From: Smittium culicis
Taxonomy: Eukaryota > Kickxellomycota > Harpellomycetes > Harpellales > Legeriomycetaceae
Assembly (NCBI GenBank): GCA_001970855.1
Contig: LSSN01001339.1
Location: forward strand, 1 to 18,019
Direction of reading: 5' to 3'
DNA length: 18,019 nucleotides
Under the pieces are notes generated by a model. The model was not told the DNA's origin. It saw only the letters and a program-made list of their open reading frames with translations, and did not search any database. Positions 1-11,499 of the stretch are shown here, piece after piece; position 1 is the stretch's first letter, and the number at the start of each line of letters is the position of its first letter. Both the position numbers and the translations under genes were made by a program.

Positions 1-98
1 AAATGGTAAATTTTGAGTAAGATTATTAGAAAAATAATTTTATTATTAGATTTGAATAAAAATTGATTTAAAAGGCTGAATAATTAAACAAAACAAAC
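1..98 (-). other. First intron of clathrin light chain gene (5' part)
   Basis: Reading leftward on the minus strand, the intron starts GTTTGT right after the exon codon AAG. The only AG in the rest of the window on this strand is a CAG at 78-76, which would make a 23-nt intron followed quickly by an in-frame TAA. I reject that acceptor and infer that the intron runs off the left edge and is at least 98 nt long. CTAAT and TTACTCA near positions 13-30 resemble branch-point sequences, but none can be assigned firmly. Confidence 0.6.
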
Positions 99-332
99 CT
101 TGAAATTTTCAATCAAATTCGAGTCATCAAAAGCGCCAAAAGCTTCATTATTTGATTCTGATGTGGTATTGGGTGTATAGTCTATGCTACTGGCAGGAAA
201 AGAATTTTGCGAGCTCTCAAAAGTTCCAAAATCAGAATCTTTGTTTGTTGAAGGCGACTGGAACATATCAGCATCATCTCCAAGCAATTCTCTTTCCATT
301 TTTAAAAAATTCTTTTCATATTCGTCAGCCAT
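99..332 (-). CDS. Clathrin light chain, first coding exon (partial gene)
   Basis: Clathrin light chain binds the clathrin heavy-chain hub and regulates coat assembly in endocytic and Golgi transport. The exon encodes 78 residues starting MADEYEKNFLKMERELLGDD. The segment NFLKMERELLGDDADMF (residues 8-24) matches the N-terminal 'DFLxREkxLLGDDAxxF' signature of fungal light chains. It is followed by an acidic, Ser/Asn-rich, disordered stretch with FGTFESS and NSFP (fungal chains have a similar FESxFP motif) and FGAFDDS. The central heavy-chain-binding helix and C-terminus are not in the window. The start has a good context (AAA ATG G). The open frame continues five codons past residue 78 to a TAA, but AAG|GTTTGT is a plausible phase-0 donor, so I end the exon at 99. 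The family call rests on remembered fungal sequences. Composition is clearly less AT-rich than the DNA to the right. Confidence 0.8.
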
Positions 333-900
333 TTTATTGAGCTTTCTCTATAATCTTACAGGAAGAAGTTGTTGTAAAAGCAAATCTGAACAAGTTGTAA
401 GTAGTAAATAGTTTAAAGCAGGGTTCACTATCTAATAATGAAGAAAATGTGTATTTTTAAGCAGTGCCTGCCAATAACAGTGTGAATATTTTAAAAGCTG
501 TTTATTTTAAACTGGTTTGTAATCAACACAAAATATTACTTTATTCGCAATAAATTCTGCTAATTTTAGTTTTGCGTTTAGAATATATCGCTATTTTGTT
601 ATTGTCTCCTCTAACTTATCAAATTCTGCCAAATCGCATTCAATCCGTCTCTCTGAGCTCACCCAATAAACGTCCAAGACAAAGTATTAATCCAATAATA
701 TCTCATTATCATCCCAACGAACACTTTGGAACTCCAAAGCTGCCAATCAACCAATAGCTTATCCTTTTAGTCTAGTAGCCTAAATTAAATATCTATATTC
801 TCAACTCCTAAGCATATTTACATTATACATGCCTATTTACCCATCGCAAGTTCCAAAATACATATACACCTTAGCTTTTAAACGTCTTTTTTTTTTTTTT
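333..900. promoter_or_regulatory. Upstream region of clathrin light chain with CCAAT cluster
   Basis: This is non-coding DNA 5' of the minus-strand clathrin light chain start. CCAAT pentamers lie on the plus strand at 471-475, 663-667, 692-696, 743-747 and 751-755; read in the direction of the gene they are ATTGG. CCAAT is the core site of the HAP/NF-Y factor common in fungal promoters and works in either orientation. From about 600 to 860 the plus strand is C-rich and G-poor. A T-run followed by CAG near 884-903 looks like a splice acceptor, but no exon is attached to it. A 61-codon plus frame at 572-757 lacks an ATG and any recognisable feature. Confidence 0.35.
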
Positions 901-3900
901 CAGAAATAGAACTTTCACGTTTATCTACACTTCCATTAAAATTATAGACATACTGTAAGAGCTCAATGATCACCCAAATTATAAAAAAATAATAATCAAC
1001 TATGCAATTATAAAAAATACTACATTACCTCACACTAATTACAGAGACATTAACCAACTTCAAATAAATAATAAGCTGGTAATCCGCCTTACTATTAAAA
1101 TTTAAAAATCTTTCAAAATAATTTTTATTCGTGTGGCGTTTTTAAATCATAAAACAGCTTTGATTCATTTCATACATTCATTTATCATAAAAAACCTTCA
1201 GCTTATTTTCATCATAATCTTATAAAATGAGTACTTCGGTTCGAATATTATACATTTTTAATTTCAAGATAGTCTCTTTTGTTTTTTTTTATTGAAATTT
1301 ATTTTTTATTTAAAAAAAAAAACAGACATTCAAGATAAATTTAGTTATTTGTAATAATTAATATTATTTTGGGTTGTCTTTTGCATTAGATATAGAGATA
1401 ATTTCTTTTATAAAACTCATTTATTACAAAAAATAAACAAATAAGAATTAACACGCTAATTTATTGTTTGAATATTTAATCCACTTTTAACTGCTAAAAA
1501 AATAAATTTATATATTATAAATTCTTTTCTATTGAAAAATTACTAATAATCAAGGAAGAAACTAAAATTTATCTTTAAAATTAATTAATTTGAATAATTA
1601 TATTCAAAAAACAAAAATAATATCTATATAAATAAAAAGGGCTGTTTTAATTACTCAATTAAATAATATGCGAGTTACACCACACCAGATAATATATTAA
1701 TATTTAAGTTGCCTGTACACATTATGATGATTTTATCGAAAAGCTTTTTTTTCTTTAGTGATATTGTCTTGTTTTTTATATTATTTAAAGTATTTAGGAT
1801 TTTAACTTTTTAAATTTTTACGAGAAATAATTCTTTCATTCACTGAGGTATAAAAAAAACTTTCGATTTACTCCAAGATTTCAAAAACACATTATTTAAA
1901 TAGATCTCGTAATTAAATTTATATATTTGGCTTTTTTGGAAATTTTTATCTCAACCTCGGTATACTGCCTGAATAAAGTGCATTAGCTTAGTACCAACTT
2001 TAATTTAAAAAATAAAATAAAATTTTTAGTATTATTTAGAGTTTTAATTAAAAAATCTTACCATTCAATAACTACCTACACACACATATAAGCTATTTTC
2101 TATTGTACATACAGTTCATATTAACCAAAAAAAAAACAAAAATTTCTGATCATATAATTTAAAAATAAAGTTGGAATTCTTCTTTAAAAATCATCACTAC
2201 AAGTTTAAAAAAAAAAATAACCAAGCTATAAAATTTATGGAAAGCGATCAAAATATAATAAATTTAAATAAATAAATCTCAAAATAATTTTTAAAAATCT
2301 ATATCAATTTCTGATAGAAACAACTAAACTATTCGTATAAATAAATGGCATCATTTTTTTGATTTGACATAATAAAATCTAATTTTTTTTATTTTTTAAT
2401 AACTTCAAGTGATATATAACTTAATAAAATAAATGAATTCGGGATAGATACAATTTATATAGTTTATAATTTTCTTCTAAAGGTTGGTGTAGTATGAGTA
2501 AAACCTATATTAGGTCTTGATATTGGCTCTTTTAAATTTTTCATGCTATTATGATTTATTTCTTCTCAAGTTTGTATTTAATTAAACTTTATTTGAAATA
2601 ATTTTACTTTAAAACGCAATCAAAACAACCATTGATTTATTCCTCGCAAAAAAATGTTAGGAAATTTATAGAAATGTTATAAAAATATAATCAAGGATAT
2701 ATGTTTAAAACTTTTTAATAAAGCCCTTTAAACGTAAAAAAATATCGCTTTTTTTATTGATTTATAGGCAATCTTTTTTTATTACATACCACAAAAACTT
2801 CATTAATATTAGAATAAAAACCATTTCCCAGATATTATAATTATATAATAACTATTACTTTTATTAAAATATATTTATACTATATTATGGATGGTATTTA
2901 AATAAAAATAAACGTACAGAATATTTTTTAATTTAGCTTTAGATATAAATTAACCAAAAGTAAATTGGAATTTAACTTTTTTATCCTAATTTTTTCATAA
3001 AACTGGTAATATTTAACAATTATGATTTATATAAGTTTAGCTTATTTCAATTATAATATCTAAAATTTCTCTTTCATTGATAATGTCTTATTTTAGAATA
3101 AAAAATATATTTATATTTTACTGTATATGTATATGTTGAGATTAAGGCATCAGAGAATTGAAGTTTTACCTTTTTTATAGAGATAATTAACGTATAATAT
3201 TTTTATGCGCTATTGATACGTTTAATTATTTTCAATTTGTGTTTTAAGATTTTATTGGGGGCAATTATTATTATTTTAAAATTAAATGTGTTTAATAATC
3301 TTTTAATTGAATTTCCGAGTTTTCAAATCTCTCATTTTTATCGTTTAATTTATGTAAATTTATTTTAATCTAAAATTGTAAAATAAAATATCGACTGAAT
3401 GTATAAATTGAATCTATGATTATTTTTTACTTTTTTAGTAAAAATTTTATAAGGTTAGCTTCGATTTTTTTAATTAAATGACACATGACAAGATTGTGAA
3501 ATAGTGTAAATTATAACTTCTGATATGATATTTCAATTGATAAAATCACTCTTATACATTTAAAACTATTAATATATTTTCATGTGGTTCAACTATGTAT
3601 TTTTTTAGTTAAGTGTATAAAAATTATTTATTTTTTTATTATCTTAATGGGATCTCGTGTATTTTTATTATTTTTTCTTTAATTTAATTTAATTTTAAAA
3701 AATTATTATCTGACATGAATTAAAATGAATTTACAAAACTTTAAAAAAAACTGTTTAAATAGTGATGAATACAAGTTAAATAATTTCTTTATTGGTATAA
3801 AATCTGCCTAAATTCTAGCTTAAAATATTATTCAAGAAAATAAATCCTAATTATCAAGATAGGTATGAAGAAAAAATAATAAATAGGAAAAATACTAGGT

Positions 3901-4827
3901 TAATTAATAAAAGATTAAAATAATAGATTAAGCGTGATTTAAATAAATTTTTTTCTCCATTAATTTAAATTTATTCTACTTAATTTTGAGTAGCAGAGCT
4001 TAGCTATAGAGAATATACACATATAATTAATATATTTAAAGTTTCATAATCCTTTTGAATTGTTTTATTCTTTACGATATATTTTTATAAAGTTAGTATC
4101 AGTTCTTGTATAATTTAAAAAGGTAAAATCGTGAATTTTAACAGTAATTTGACTATTTTTATAAAAAAATATTTCGTTTTTTACCAAGTAAAAAGGATGA
4201 TTTAATCATAAATTATACTATGATCCAAAAAATAATATTCAATAAATATTTATTTTTAAATATATTTTTTTGAGTGAATTATTTTTTTTATTATCCATTA
4301 AATATTCTATTGAAGCTAATAATTATTCTTTTATTTGATATTTTCAATATTTCTACAAATTAGCTTTAAAGATTCGGTTAAAGTTTTTATTACAGTTTAA
4401 ATACTTGTTTTTTTTTTCAATTTAAATTATTTTCACATATTATAACACAGCTTTTTATTTAATTAAGTAAAAGCATATAAATTTATTTAAATATCAAAAA
4501 AACTAATCCATTAATATAAATATACAATTATTCAAAGAAATAATATAAGAGAATTTTAATAAATTAATTTTATTCCTCTAAATCTTTACTTTGAGTTTAA
4601 AAAACAAGTGGATACAGTTCACTTGTGTTGAAGCTTTTAAAATAAATATGCAATCCATTTTTGGTTTATCATTTCTATGTTTATTTGCTTATTTTTTGAA
4701 TATTTTCTCATAAATATTGGATAATTATTGCTATAAGAAAAGTGGAAAATTGATAAGGGATAAAAGATAAAGGAATAGATTTATAGATCAATTTAAATGA
4801 AATTTATTAGATTCTTAAGAGGGCAGA

Positions 4828-4828
<1 letters not shown>
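901..4828. other. AT-rich gene-free stretch
   Basis: I see no gene here. Both strands are dominated by A/T homopolymers, TAAT/TTTA words and dense stops in all frames. There is no sustained open frame, tRNA-like B box or long inverted repeat that I could support. Confidence 0.7.
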
Positions 4829-4909
<81 letters not shown>

Positions 4910-4918
4910 GTTATTATT
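4829..4918. repeat. (ATT)n microsatellite
   Basis: About 27 near-perfect ATT units run from 4829 to 4909. A single TTG interruption and two or three further TTA/ATT units carry it to about 4918. It is flanked by ordinary AT-rich DNA and has no coding context. It is expected to be length-polymorphic. Confidence 0.95.
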
Positions 4919-7900
4919 CAGCGGTTTTTGATTTCCAATTTTTGAATTTTAATTTCTGAAATTTTCCAAATTGCTTATTTCTCTAAAAATACGGGCCTAG
5001 ATATATAAATAGCTTATTTTTAAATCTTTTTATCTTTCAATTCAATATTTTCCCGAATTTTAGCATAAATATGAATCTATGAATTCAATTATCAGTAGTA
5101 TATATGATTTAAATTTTTTATATACTTCCTTATATCACTAGGATGGTATTTCATTCGTATATTTTTTCTAAAATTTTTTGTATAAATCTCAAACGCTATA
5201 TTTTTGAATATCATATTGGACTAATATGAGAATCATTTAATTCGCAAAGAGAGCTACACTTGAGAATTTTTATCAATTTCAGGGGTAATATAGAATATAT
5301 TCCTTAACTATTATATCATTGCTTAATTTTTATCAAAGTTTGACAATAATATAGAACTACAATATTATAATATCGTATCTTTTTTAAATTAGATATTTAA
5401 ACAAATTCTAATTTTATTATAGATTATTAATTAATAAGATCATATTAGATTTACATTAGGTTCTTATCTGATTTTAAGCACTATTATAATTTTTATTGAC
5501 TATAAAATTTTTCTTTATAATTTACTATTTTTAATCAAAATCCTATTTTTTAAATTTAATCTAAAGCTTTTATTAAAAGACTTAATTTTCTATAAGTAGA
5601 AAAGGCTTCGTTTAATCACTTTTATAATTTTTTCGTTTATTTATTTTTATTTTGTATTAATATAAAATATATCTAAATAACTATGAATATTATAGAAACA
5701 TTTTTTATCAATTTTACAAATCGGTGAAGGCAGTCGATCAATTCAATTTTTATCTGTATTTTATATAAATAAATTCAAATTTAAAACATGCTTAATTTTT
5801 TTTGATTTCATTATCTATTTTCTTTGTGAATTAACTGTGCTATAAATAATTTGATAATAATTTTGATTATTTTCTATTTATTTGAAATTATTAGATTGAT
5901 TTTACATATCTCATTTATTAAAGTAATATCAAACCGATATTTTATTGGTATATTTGAAGAATTTTTCCTTTATTCATCAATAATTAACCACAGTGAGTTA
6001 GAAGCAAAATAATTTATCTCATAATATAGTTAATTCTAATAGAATATACCTAATTTTTTTTACATGAACAATCATACTCATTTTTTATTTTATATACTTT
6101 TAATTTAATATAATAAAATCTAAATAGAAATTTTAAATTCATATATATATTGATATAGTATTTCCTCGTTTTATGTAAATCCTAATTTTTTTATGATTTC
6201 CTCAGGCTTTATTTTATTAAATATTTTTAGAATTATATAAAATTTTTTATCGTTTAAAATCGTTATAAATTTACTGGAATTTATAAAGTGCTTTATTTCT
6301 TTGTTTCCCATAATTTATAATATACTATATTGTCGAAACTGCTCACAGATTAACTTGAATTTATAATATCAATGCAAATTTTATCATTGGATTTATTATT
6401 TCAAAATTTTTAATTATATGGGTTTTAGATTTTTAGTGTTATAATCCCAGATTTAAGTAAATCTTTTATGTTTTTAAATATATTTATCAGTTTGGAGAAA
6501 TGGAAGGGTCTCAAAAAAATAAAAAAAATTATTAAATTTTTTTGATTTTTTAATTCAATTTTACTTCAGTATTATATAAAAGTATTTAAGTATCAAGAAT
6601 TTCACCAATCGCATAAAACTTGCTCTAATGAATACCAAGAATTATATATATATATACATAATATATTTAAATTTAAGAATAAAAGAAGAAAAATTAAATT
6701 TAATTAGGAGTATTAAACTTATTATTGGTATTTTATTCACCATTATTTAATTATTTAATTTATTATATTTGATTATTGCTATTGATTTTTTACTGAGAAG
6801 TAATTAAAATAAGATATTGAGTAATAAGAGGGCCCGTTAAATCAAAACCCTAGAAAAGAGCGATTTACACTTTTCAAAATGAAATCATTCAATCAATAAA
6901 ATTATTATGCTAATAATATATTGATAATTGATCTTTTTAATTATTTTTATGAGAAAAAAGTGGATTAGACCAATTTTTATACATGAGCTCATGTCAGTTT
7001 AATTATTTTTTGATGATTAAAGATATTAGAGAAAATAAAATTTTATTATTTAATGAGAATATAATTTTTATTTTATTATATATTTTTGAGTGCTAGATGA
7101 TTTTTTACTCATTAATTTAATAATAATAAATTTATAATATACTTGAGCTTTTTTATATGACATATTTTTTTAAAATAACTAAAAAAAAAGAAATTATAAG
7201 CTAATCGATTTTAAAGTAGACTATTTATTAAAAGATGAAAATGTCCCCAACACCGCAGTTTAATAGAAAACAATCATAATATAGAATTATCACAAGATAT
7301 TTGCAATTTACAATAATTAAAAAATTTAAAACTGGATATTATCATATAAAATTGAATTAAAACATTTGAGTTCCAATATACTGTTATGATTTGTTTTTAT
7401 TAATACATTTAACTATCCAAAACTTTTAAAACACTGTAAATATGCTATTTATTTTAATTTTTATTCTATTATTTAAATAAGTTTTTTATAAATTAGTATC
7501 TGAATATTTTCTATCAAATAATCGTCATTTTTTTAGTAATTGTTTAGTTTAAATAAAATACTAAAAAAACCATTCACTATTTTCATTATTTAAACCAAAA
7601 CAATGATTTAAGCGAAATTAGTCCTTGGATTTAAAGGCAAACTGTACATTAAAAGAAGAAATATATCGAAAAAACATAAGAAATTATAAGAATTTTTATT
7701 TACTGTAGTATGATGGTTGCAATTTAGATTCTAGTTTATATTAGAACTATAAATATTTTTTAAGTCTAATTTTAAAAATAAATAATATTTAAAATAGTGA
7801 TATTAAATGGGCTGATATATTAAGGAACATAAACTTCAATTTTCCTTTTTTTATTTAGAAAAATTATAAGTACAAGTTATAAATATTCTTCACTATATCT

Positions 7901-8337
7901 GCCCTAGACTATGTAATTTCTTTTTGTGGTAAAAATTATAAGGCTTAAAAAATATTTTCATCAGCATATTCCACAGATATTAATTATAGCTTAGTGAATT
8001 GAATTTAAGAATATGACCCCTATGAATAATACAATAAGAGAATTCATTTGTAGAAAAAGAAAAATTTAATCATAAATAATTTATAAAATATAATTATACA
8101 ATATCTATTAATGGAATAAGCTAATTTCAGTTTTTTAGTATTTAAAATTATAAATATCTAAAAACGGTTCTACAATCCATGTGTTCTGTATTAAATGTAT
8201 TGTCTATTAGTTGCTTAAATTTATTAAAAATTCTATATTTATGATTTTAGATTAGAATTATGAAAATTAGATGTCGGCAAATAAAATTTTGCTAGCGATT
8301 TTGATACAATTTAAATTTCAGTATTTAAATTAAAAAT
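4919..8337. other. AT-rich gene-free stretch
   Basis: I see nothing genic here. The stretch is AT-rich, with short (AT)n near 6644-6656, scattered A/T runs and stop codons throughout. A small GC-richer patch (TGTCCCCAACACCGCAGT near 7242-7259) is too short to interpret. Confidence 0.7.
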
Positions 8338-8720
8338 TAAATATTTTAATTATGTATCATAAAGCTGAAAGGTACCAAAGGAGATGGAATTCGAATATTT
8401 AACCTCGAATCTAAAATTTTATCCTGGAGAAACAGGATTGATTCCCTAATTAGTCAAATACTTTAGTTTTATACCTAATTAATTCTACCATCAACAAAAT
8501 ATATATTTAAAATTAAATTCCAGTGGAAGTGATAATTAATTAAAAATATTTTGAAATAAAATAGTATATTACACGAGTTATACAAGGTTCCTGAGGAAAA
8601 TTTCCGGTTGATCGACCCACCAGATAGCAAAAGGGGCCTTCATGAACTACATAGAGGTTTTCTTGAGGAGAGGAACTTTTTTTATTTGTATTATTTGATA
8701 GATAAGAAATATTAAATAAG
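8338..8720 (+). other. GC-richer island with two short open patches; possible gene relic
   Basis: Composition changes sharply against the surrounding AT-rich DNA. Two plus-strand patches stay open without an ATG. One, about 8353-8463, reads through IKLKGTKGDGIRIFNLES. The other, about 8563-8717, reads through ELYKVPEENFRLIDPPDSK and GLHELHRGFLEERN. They are separated by about 100 bp of AT-rich sequence with stops, which could be an intron or decay. I recognise no family and assign no function. The second patch also has stacked small palindromes (TTCCTGAGGAA, GGAAAATTTCC, GGTTGATCGACC) near 8587-8620, so a non-coding repeat is an equal possibility. Confidence 0.25.
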
Positions 8721-8797
8721 TGGCTGAAGATAACTTTCTTATCTAGTTTTATCTTGTACTGAAAAAATTATCATATTAAAGTAGGAAAATGATCATA

Positions 8798-8865
8798 AGT
8801 GAATGTAGGGATCAAACACACGATCTCTCGCATGTAATGCATAAATAACCAAAGTTTCAGATTAT
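8798..8865 (-). pseudogene. Degenerate tRNA-like sequence (tRNA pseudogene or SINE head)
   Basis: On the minus strand the block GAGAGATCGTGTGTTTGATC followed by CCTAC resembles the anticodon-stem/variable/T-arm part of a tRNA (consensus of the type GAGAGGTCGTGGGTTCGATCCCCAC), with about four changes in 25 bases. The T-loop reads TTTGATC instead of TTCGATC. Upstream, TTACATG could be an anticodon loop with anticodon UAC (Val). The D-arm is poor and the acceptor 3' half (ATTCACT) finds no matching 5' half, so a functional tRNA is unlikely. It could be a decayed tRNA or the tRNA-derived head of a SINE. Confidence 0.35.
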
Positions 8866-9164
8866 TGGTCAAAGTACACTGATTATATTATTCTTTGACT
8901 TTTTTCATCTTTGGGTTTTTGTGATTAGCTATTTCTAATTAGCCAATTATATTTATTTAATTATTTAATTATTTATTTTTTATTCAATTTCTAAACTTTT
9001 TATAAACAAAAGGGAACGAGAAAAAATTTTTTTGCCTCGTTCAATAAATAAAATCATCAAATATTCTTATTAGAGCCCCGAAGTTAATTAGATATTAAAT
9101 AGAACAGTAGAAGAAACAGAATAGTCAGTATTAAAATAGTTTATAAAAAAAATTACACTTAAAA

Positions 9165-9240
9165 AATGCATATCGGGCGCTCTGCCACTGAAATAATTTC
9201 TCTTTTCAAGGGGTTTATAGTACCGCTATTGCGAATTCAC
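9165..9240 (-). other. GC-richer patch with tRNA D-arm/A-box-like segment
   Basis: The minus-strand sequence at 9191-9175 is TCAGTGGCAGAGCGCCC, a good match to the D-loop/D-stem of many tRNAs (AGCTCAGTGGTAGAGCGC type). No anticodon-stem partner or T-arm follows; the sequence runs into T6 and AT-rich DNA. It may be a tRNA fragment or half of a tRNA-derived repeat. I do not call a tRNA gene. Confidence 0.25.
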
Positions 9241-10042
9241 CACATTTTATTCTGTTTTATTAATACAAGTCTTATAAATCAAAAAATCTCATCTGGTTAG
9301 AAATTAATCGTGAACAGCTGATTGGTTTAATTTGTGAATTTTTTTTGCAAATTATCTCAATTTATAGTAAAAAAAAGCTAAAATAAAGTTGAAACTAAAT
9401 AAATCGAATCCGAAAGTTTATTTTGACTCAGCATCTTTTTAAAAAAACTTAATAAATCCTTATTCTAAATCAATAAATAATCTATTTTACCCTACTAAAC
9501 TAAGTACTTTCTACAAGCTAGTATAGTTAGTTTTATAATTTATAAATAATAGCTATTCTATACTACAAGATTGTTGTATAATATCATGAGTTTGCAAAGT
9601 TATAGTTTTTCTCCGTGTGTTTTTTAAATAAATTTGTGCAAGTCATGAGGATATAACATTATTTTAATTTATCATATATATCTATAATTCATCGTATATT
9701 TAAAAATTATATATGCTCAATTTATCCTATTAATGTGATAGTAGTTTCCCAAACAGTTTTGAATGAAGAAAAGGGTATAAAAAGATAAGATCGAAATTTT
9801 AATAAAAAATTTTTTTTTGGTAAATAACATAAATAACTAAAATAAAAGCTTCCGAATAAATTGTGATATTATAAAAAACAATTTTTTAGAATAAAAATAT
9901 CTTATATAATACTTTTAAACATCTATTATAAAATATTCTTCTAAGAACTTATATTTAATGTATAAAAGTCTCATATTGAGTACTAGGCAGTAAATTATAA
10001 ACTAAATTACAAAAGATTACAATTTTTAGAAGGCAGATTGGG
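9241..10042. other. AT-rich gene-free stretch
   Basis: There are no open frames of note, no repeats shared with the rest of the window that I could find, and dense stops on both strands. Confidence 0.65.
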
Positions 10043-10319
10043 TGTAATATGATTTATTAAAATAAAATGTGAAATATAAAAAGAATATAGACTAAAAAAT
10101 GGACAATAAATCTGACGAGGAGGAGAGGATAAGAATAATTTTTGAAAAGCTTAGCCTTGTCTTGGGGATGGCTAAGCTTCTGTTTATATATCTGTTCAAA
10201 GTGTTTTATTTATGTAGGGTTTAATATTTTCTATGCATATTGATTGTCTATGCAACAATGTAGTAGGAAATCCTCATTCTTATTGGCCAAATGTAACAAT
10301 AAAAATTGCGCCCATTACA
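10043..10319 (-). repeat. Solo-LTR-like dispersed repeat, copy A
   Basis: Read on the minus strand, this 277-bp unit starts TGTAATGGGC at 10319 and ends ATATTACA at 10043, giving TG...CA termini with a short inverted repeat (TGTAAT/ATTACA). Inside are a CCAAT element (TTGGCCAATAAGAAT), a TATA-like ATATATAA (about 10190-10183) and a perfect 10-bp-arm hairpin. It aligns base by base with the plus-strand repeat at 12325-12412 plus 17817 onward, sharing the exact left terminus. Promoter-like internal layout and TG/CA ends fit a solo LTR. I could not find a target-site duplication (TTGGG on one side, AAATT on the other), so the right-hand terminus is tentative. No associated retroelement body is present in the window. 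Confidence 0.6.
10147..10179. repeat. Hairpin AAGCTTAGCC...GGCTAAGCTT in copy A
   Basis: This is a perfect 10-bp inverted repeat with a 13-nt spacer. On the minus strand it lies about 3-4 nt downstream of the TATA-like box of copy A. The same hairpin occurs in copy B at 17872-17905, where one arm has a G to T-type change that still allows a G-U pair. Confidence 0.8.
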
Positions 10320-11018
10320 AAATTATAGAAACATACATAGAAAAGATTGATTAGTATGATAAATATATCCAATAAAAATATGAAATGTTATTAATCAATC
10401 GTTTATAGTTTACCAACAAGGTTTTTTCTTGTCTAATTTAACTAATAGCTTTTTTTATTATTTTATTTATATAAAAATTTAATTTTAGCTTTATATAGAT
10501 ATTTACTATTTACTGAGAGGTTCATAATGAAAGGAATTTTACGTTCTATATTTTTTCTGAACTATTTTTGAGAGAATAAAATTACAAAAATAAAAATTAA
10601 ATAACTTTTTGATAAGGAAAAAATGTTGTAATAAATAAAAAATCGGTGATGATAGGTGAATTTCACCCCTTTTTGTTTTAAATCATTATTATATCCGATA
10701 CCGAACCAGTTTATTATTATCAAAAATTAACTAATTTTAGAATTATAATTTATTTCTTAATTTTATCATCATATTATCTCATTTTCCTATGACAATATGA
10801 TTATATATAGTAATAAAACACTAAAGAAACGTTTTACCATGTACCACGAGACTTTTTTAAAACAATTCATATTACACTAATACTAAGAATCAAGAATTTT
10901 AAAAAAATATAGCTATAAAAGCGAATAAATAGCTTCAGCTTTGGCATTAAATATGGGGGGGGGGGTTTTGAATTACTATTAACACTAAAAAATCACTTTT
11001 GAAATATTAGTTAAATCA
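10320..11018. other. AT-rich stretch with a G11 homopolymer
   Basis: I see no gene. An uninterrupted run of 11 G lies at 10955-10965, very unusual in this A/T-dominated context. The rest is AT-rich with dense stops. Confidence 0.65.
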
Positions 11019-11228
11019 TTATATTTTAATTATAAGTAGAAAAAGGATTGGATTTAAGCTTATAAATTTAATCTGGTATTTAATTAGGAGCAGTTTATTT
11101 ATCAAATAATATACGACATCCGAGTCGTGTAATATTTGTTTAGTTAATCTAATGTTTTTATCTGCAGTAATTTTCCTTGATTTAACGCCAAGATGGTATG
11201 AAAAGTTACTCGCCATTTTTTTAACCAA
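11019..11228 (-). CDS. Weak hypothetical ORF
   Basis: A 69-codon frame starts at an ATG (MVKKMASNFSYHLGVKSRK); a second ATG at residue 5 gives MASNFSYHLGV. The first ~38 residues are of moderately balanced composition, while the C-terminal ~30 are Ile/Leu/Lys-rich and look like translated AT-rich DNA. If real, it would more likely be a first exon ending around residues 38-42 (GTCGTA or GTATAT could be donors) with further exons to the left, but I see none. A small inverted repeat (ACGAC...GTCGT) lies within it. I recognise no family. It may well be spurious. Confidence 0.15.
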   Translation of the reverse strand: MVKKMASNFSYHLGVKSRKITADKNIRLTKQILHDSDVVYYLINKLLLIKYQIKFISLNPILFLLIIKI

Positions 11229-11490
11229 GCATATTTTCTAGGTTTATATGAAGCTTAGGACTCAAGGCTACTGGAAAAATCATAAACTAAGTATAATATC
11301 ATGTTATTATATGATTTTATGTTACTATTTATTTATTTATTATATAAAATTCCTCGACTGAAACGGTAGAAAAAGTAGGAGAAAAAAAGCTATTAAATTA
11401 TTATTTTTACCTATAAAGCTAGCTAAAAGCTTAAATCTTTTCATAAATTATATAACACAGTAAAAAATCTGAGATAGTAACAGCTATTTT
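11229..11490. other. AT-rich spacer
   Basis: No gene or notable repeat is seen. Confidence 0.6.
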
Positions 11491-11499
11491 TGCCCCCAC

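Noticed and set aside
76..98. 23-nt intron ending at CAG
   Set aside because: Too short for normal splicing, and the following frame stops within ten codons.
572..757. 61-codon plus-strand frame
   Set aside because: No ATG start, no recognisable motif; explained by local C-richness.
884..903. Polypyrimidine-CAG as a 3' splice site on the plus strand
   Set aside because: No open frame or donor accompanies it; T-runs followed by CAG arise easily in this DNA.
4829..4918. CRISPR-like or structured array
   Set aside because: Plain trinucleotide microsatellite without spacers.
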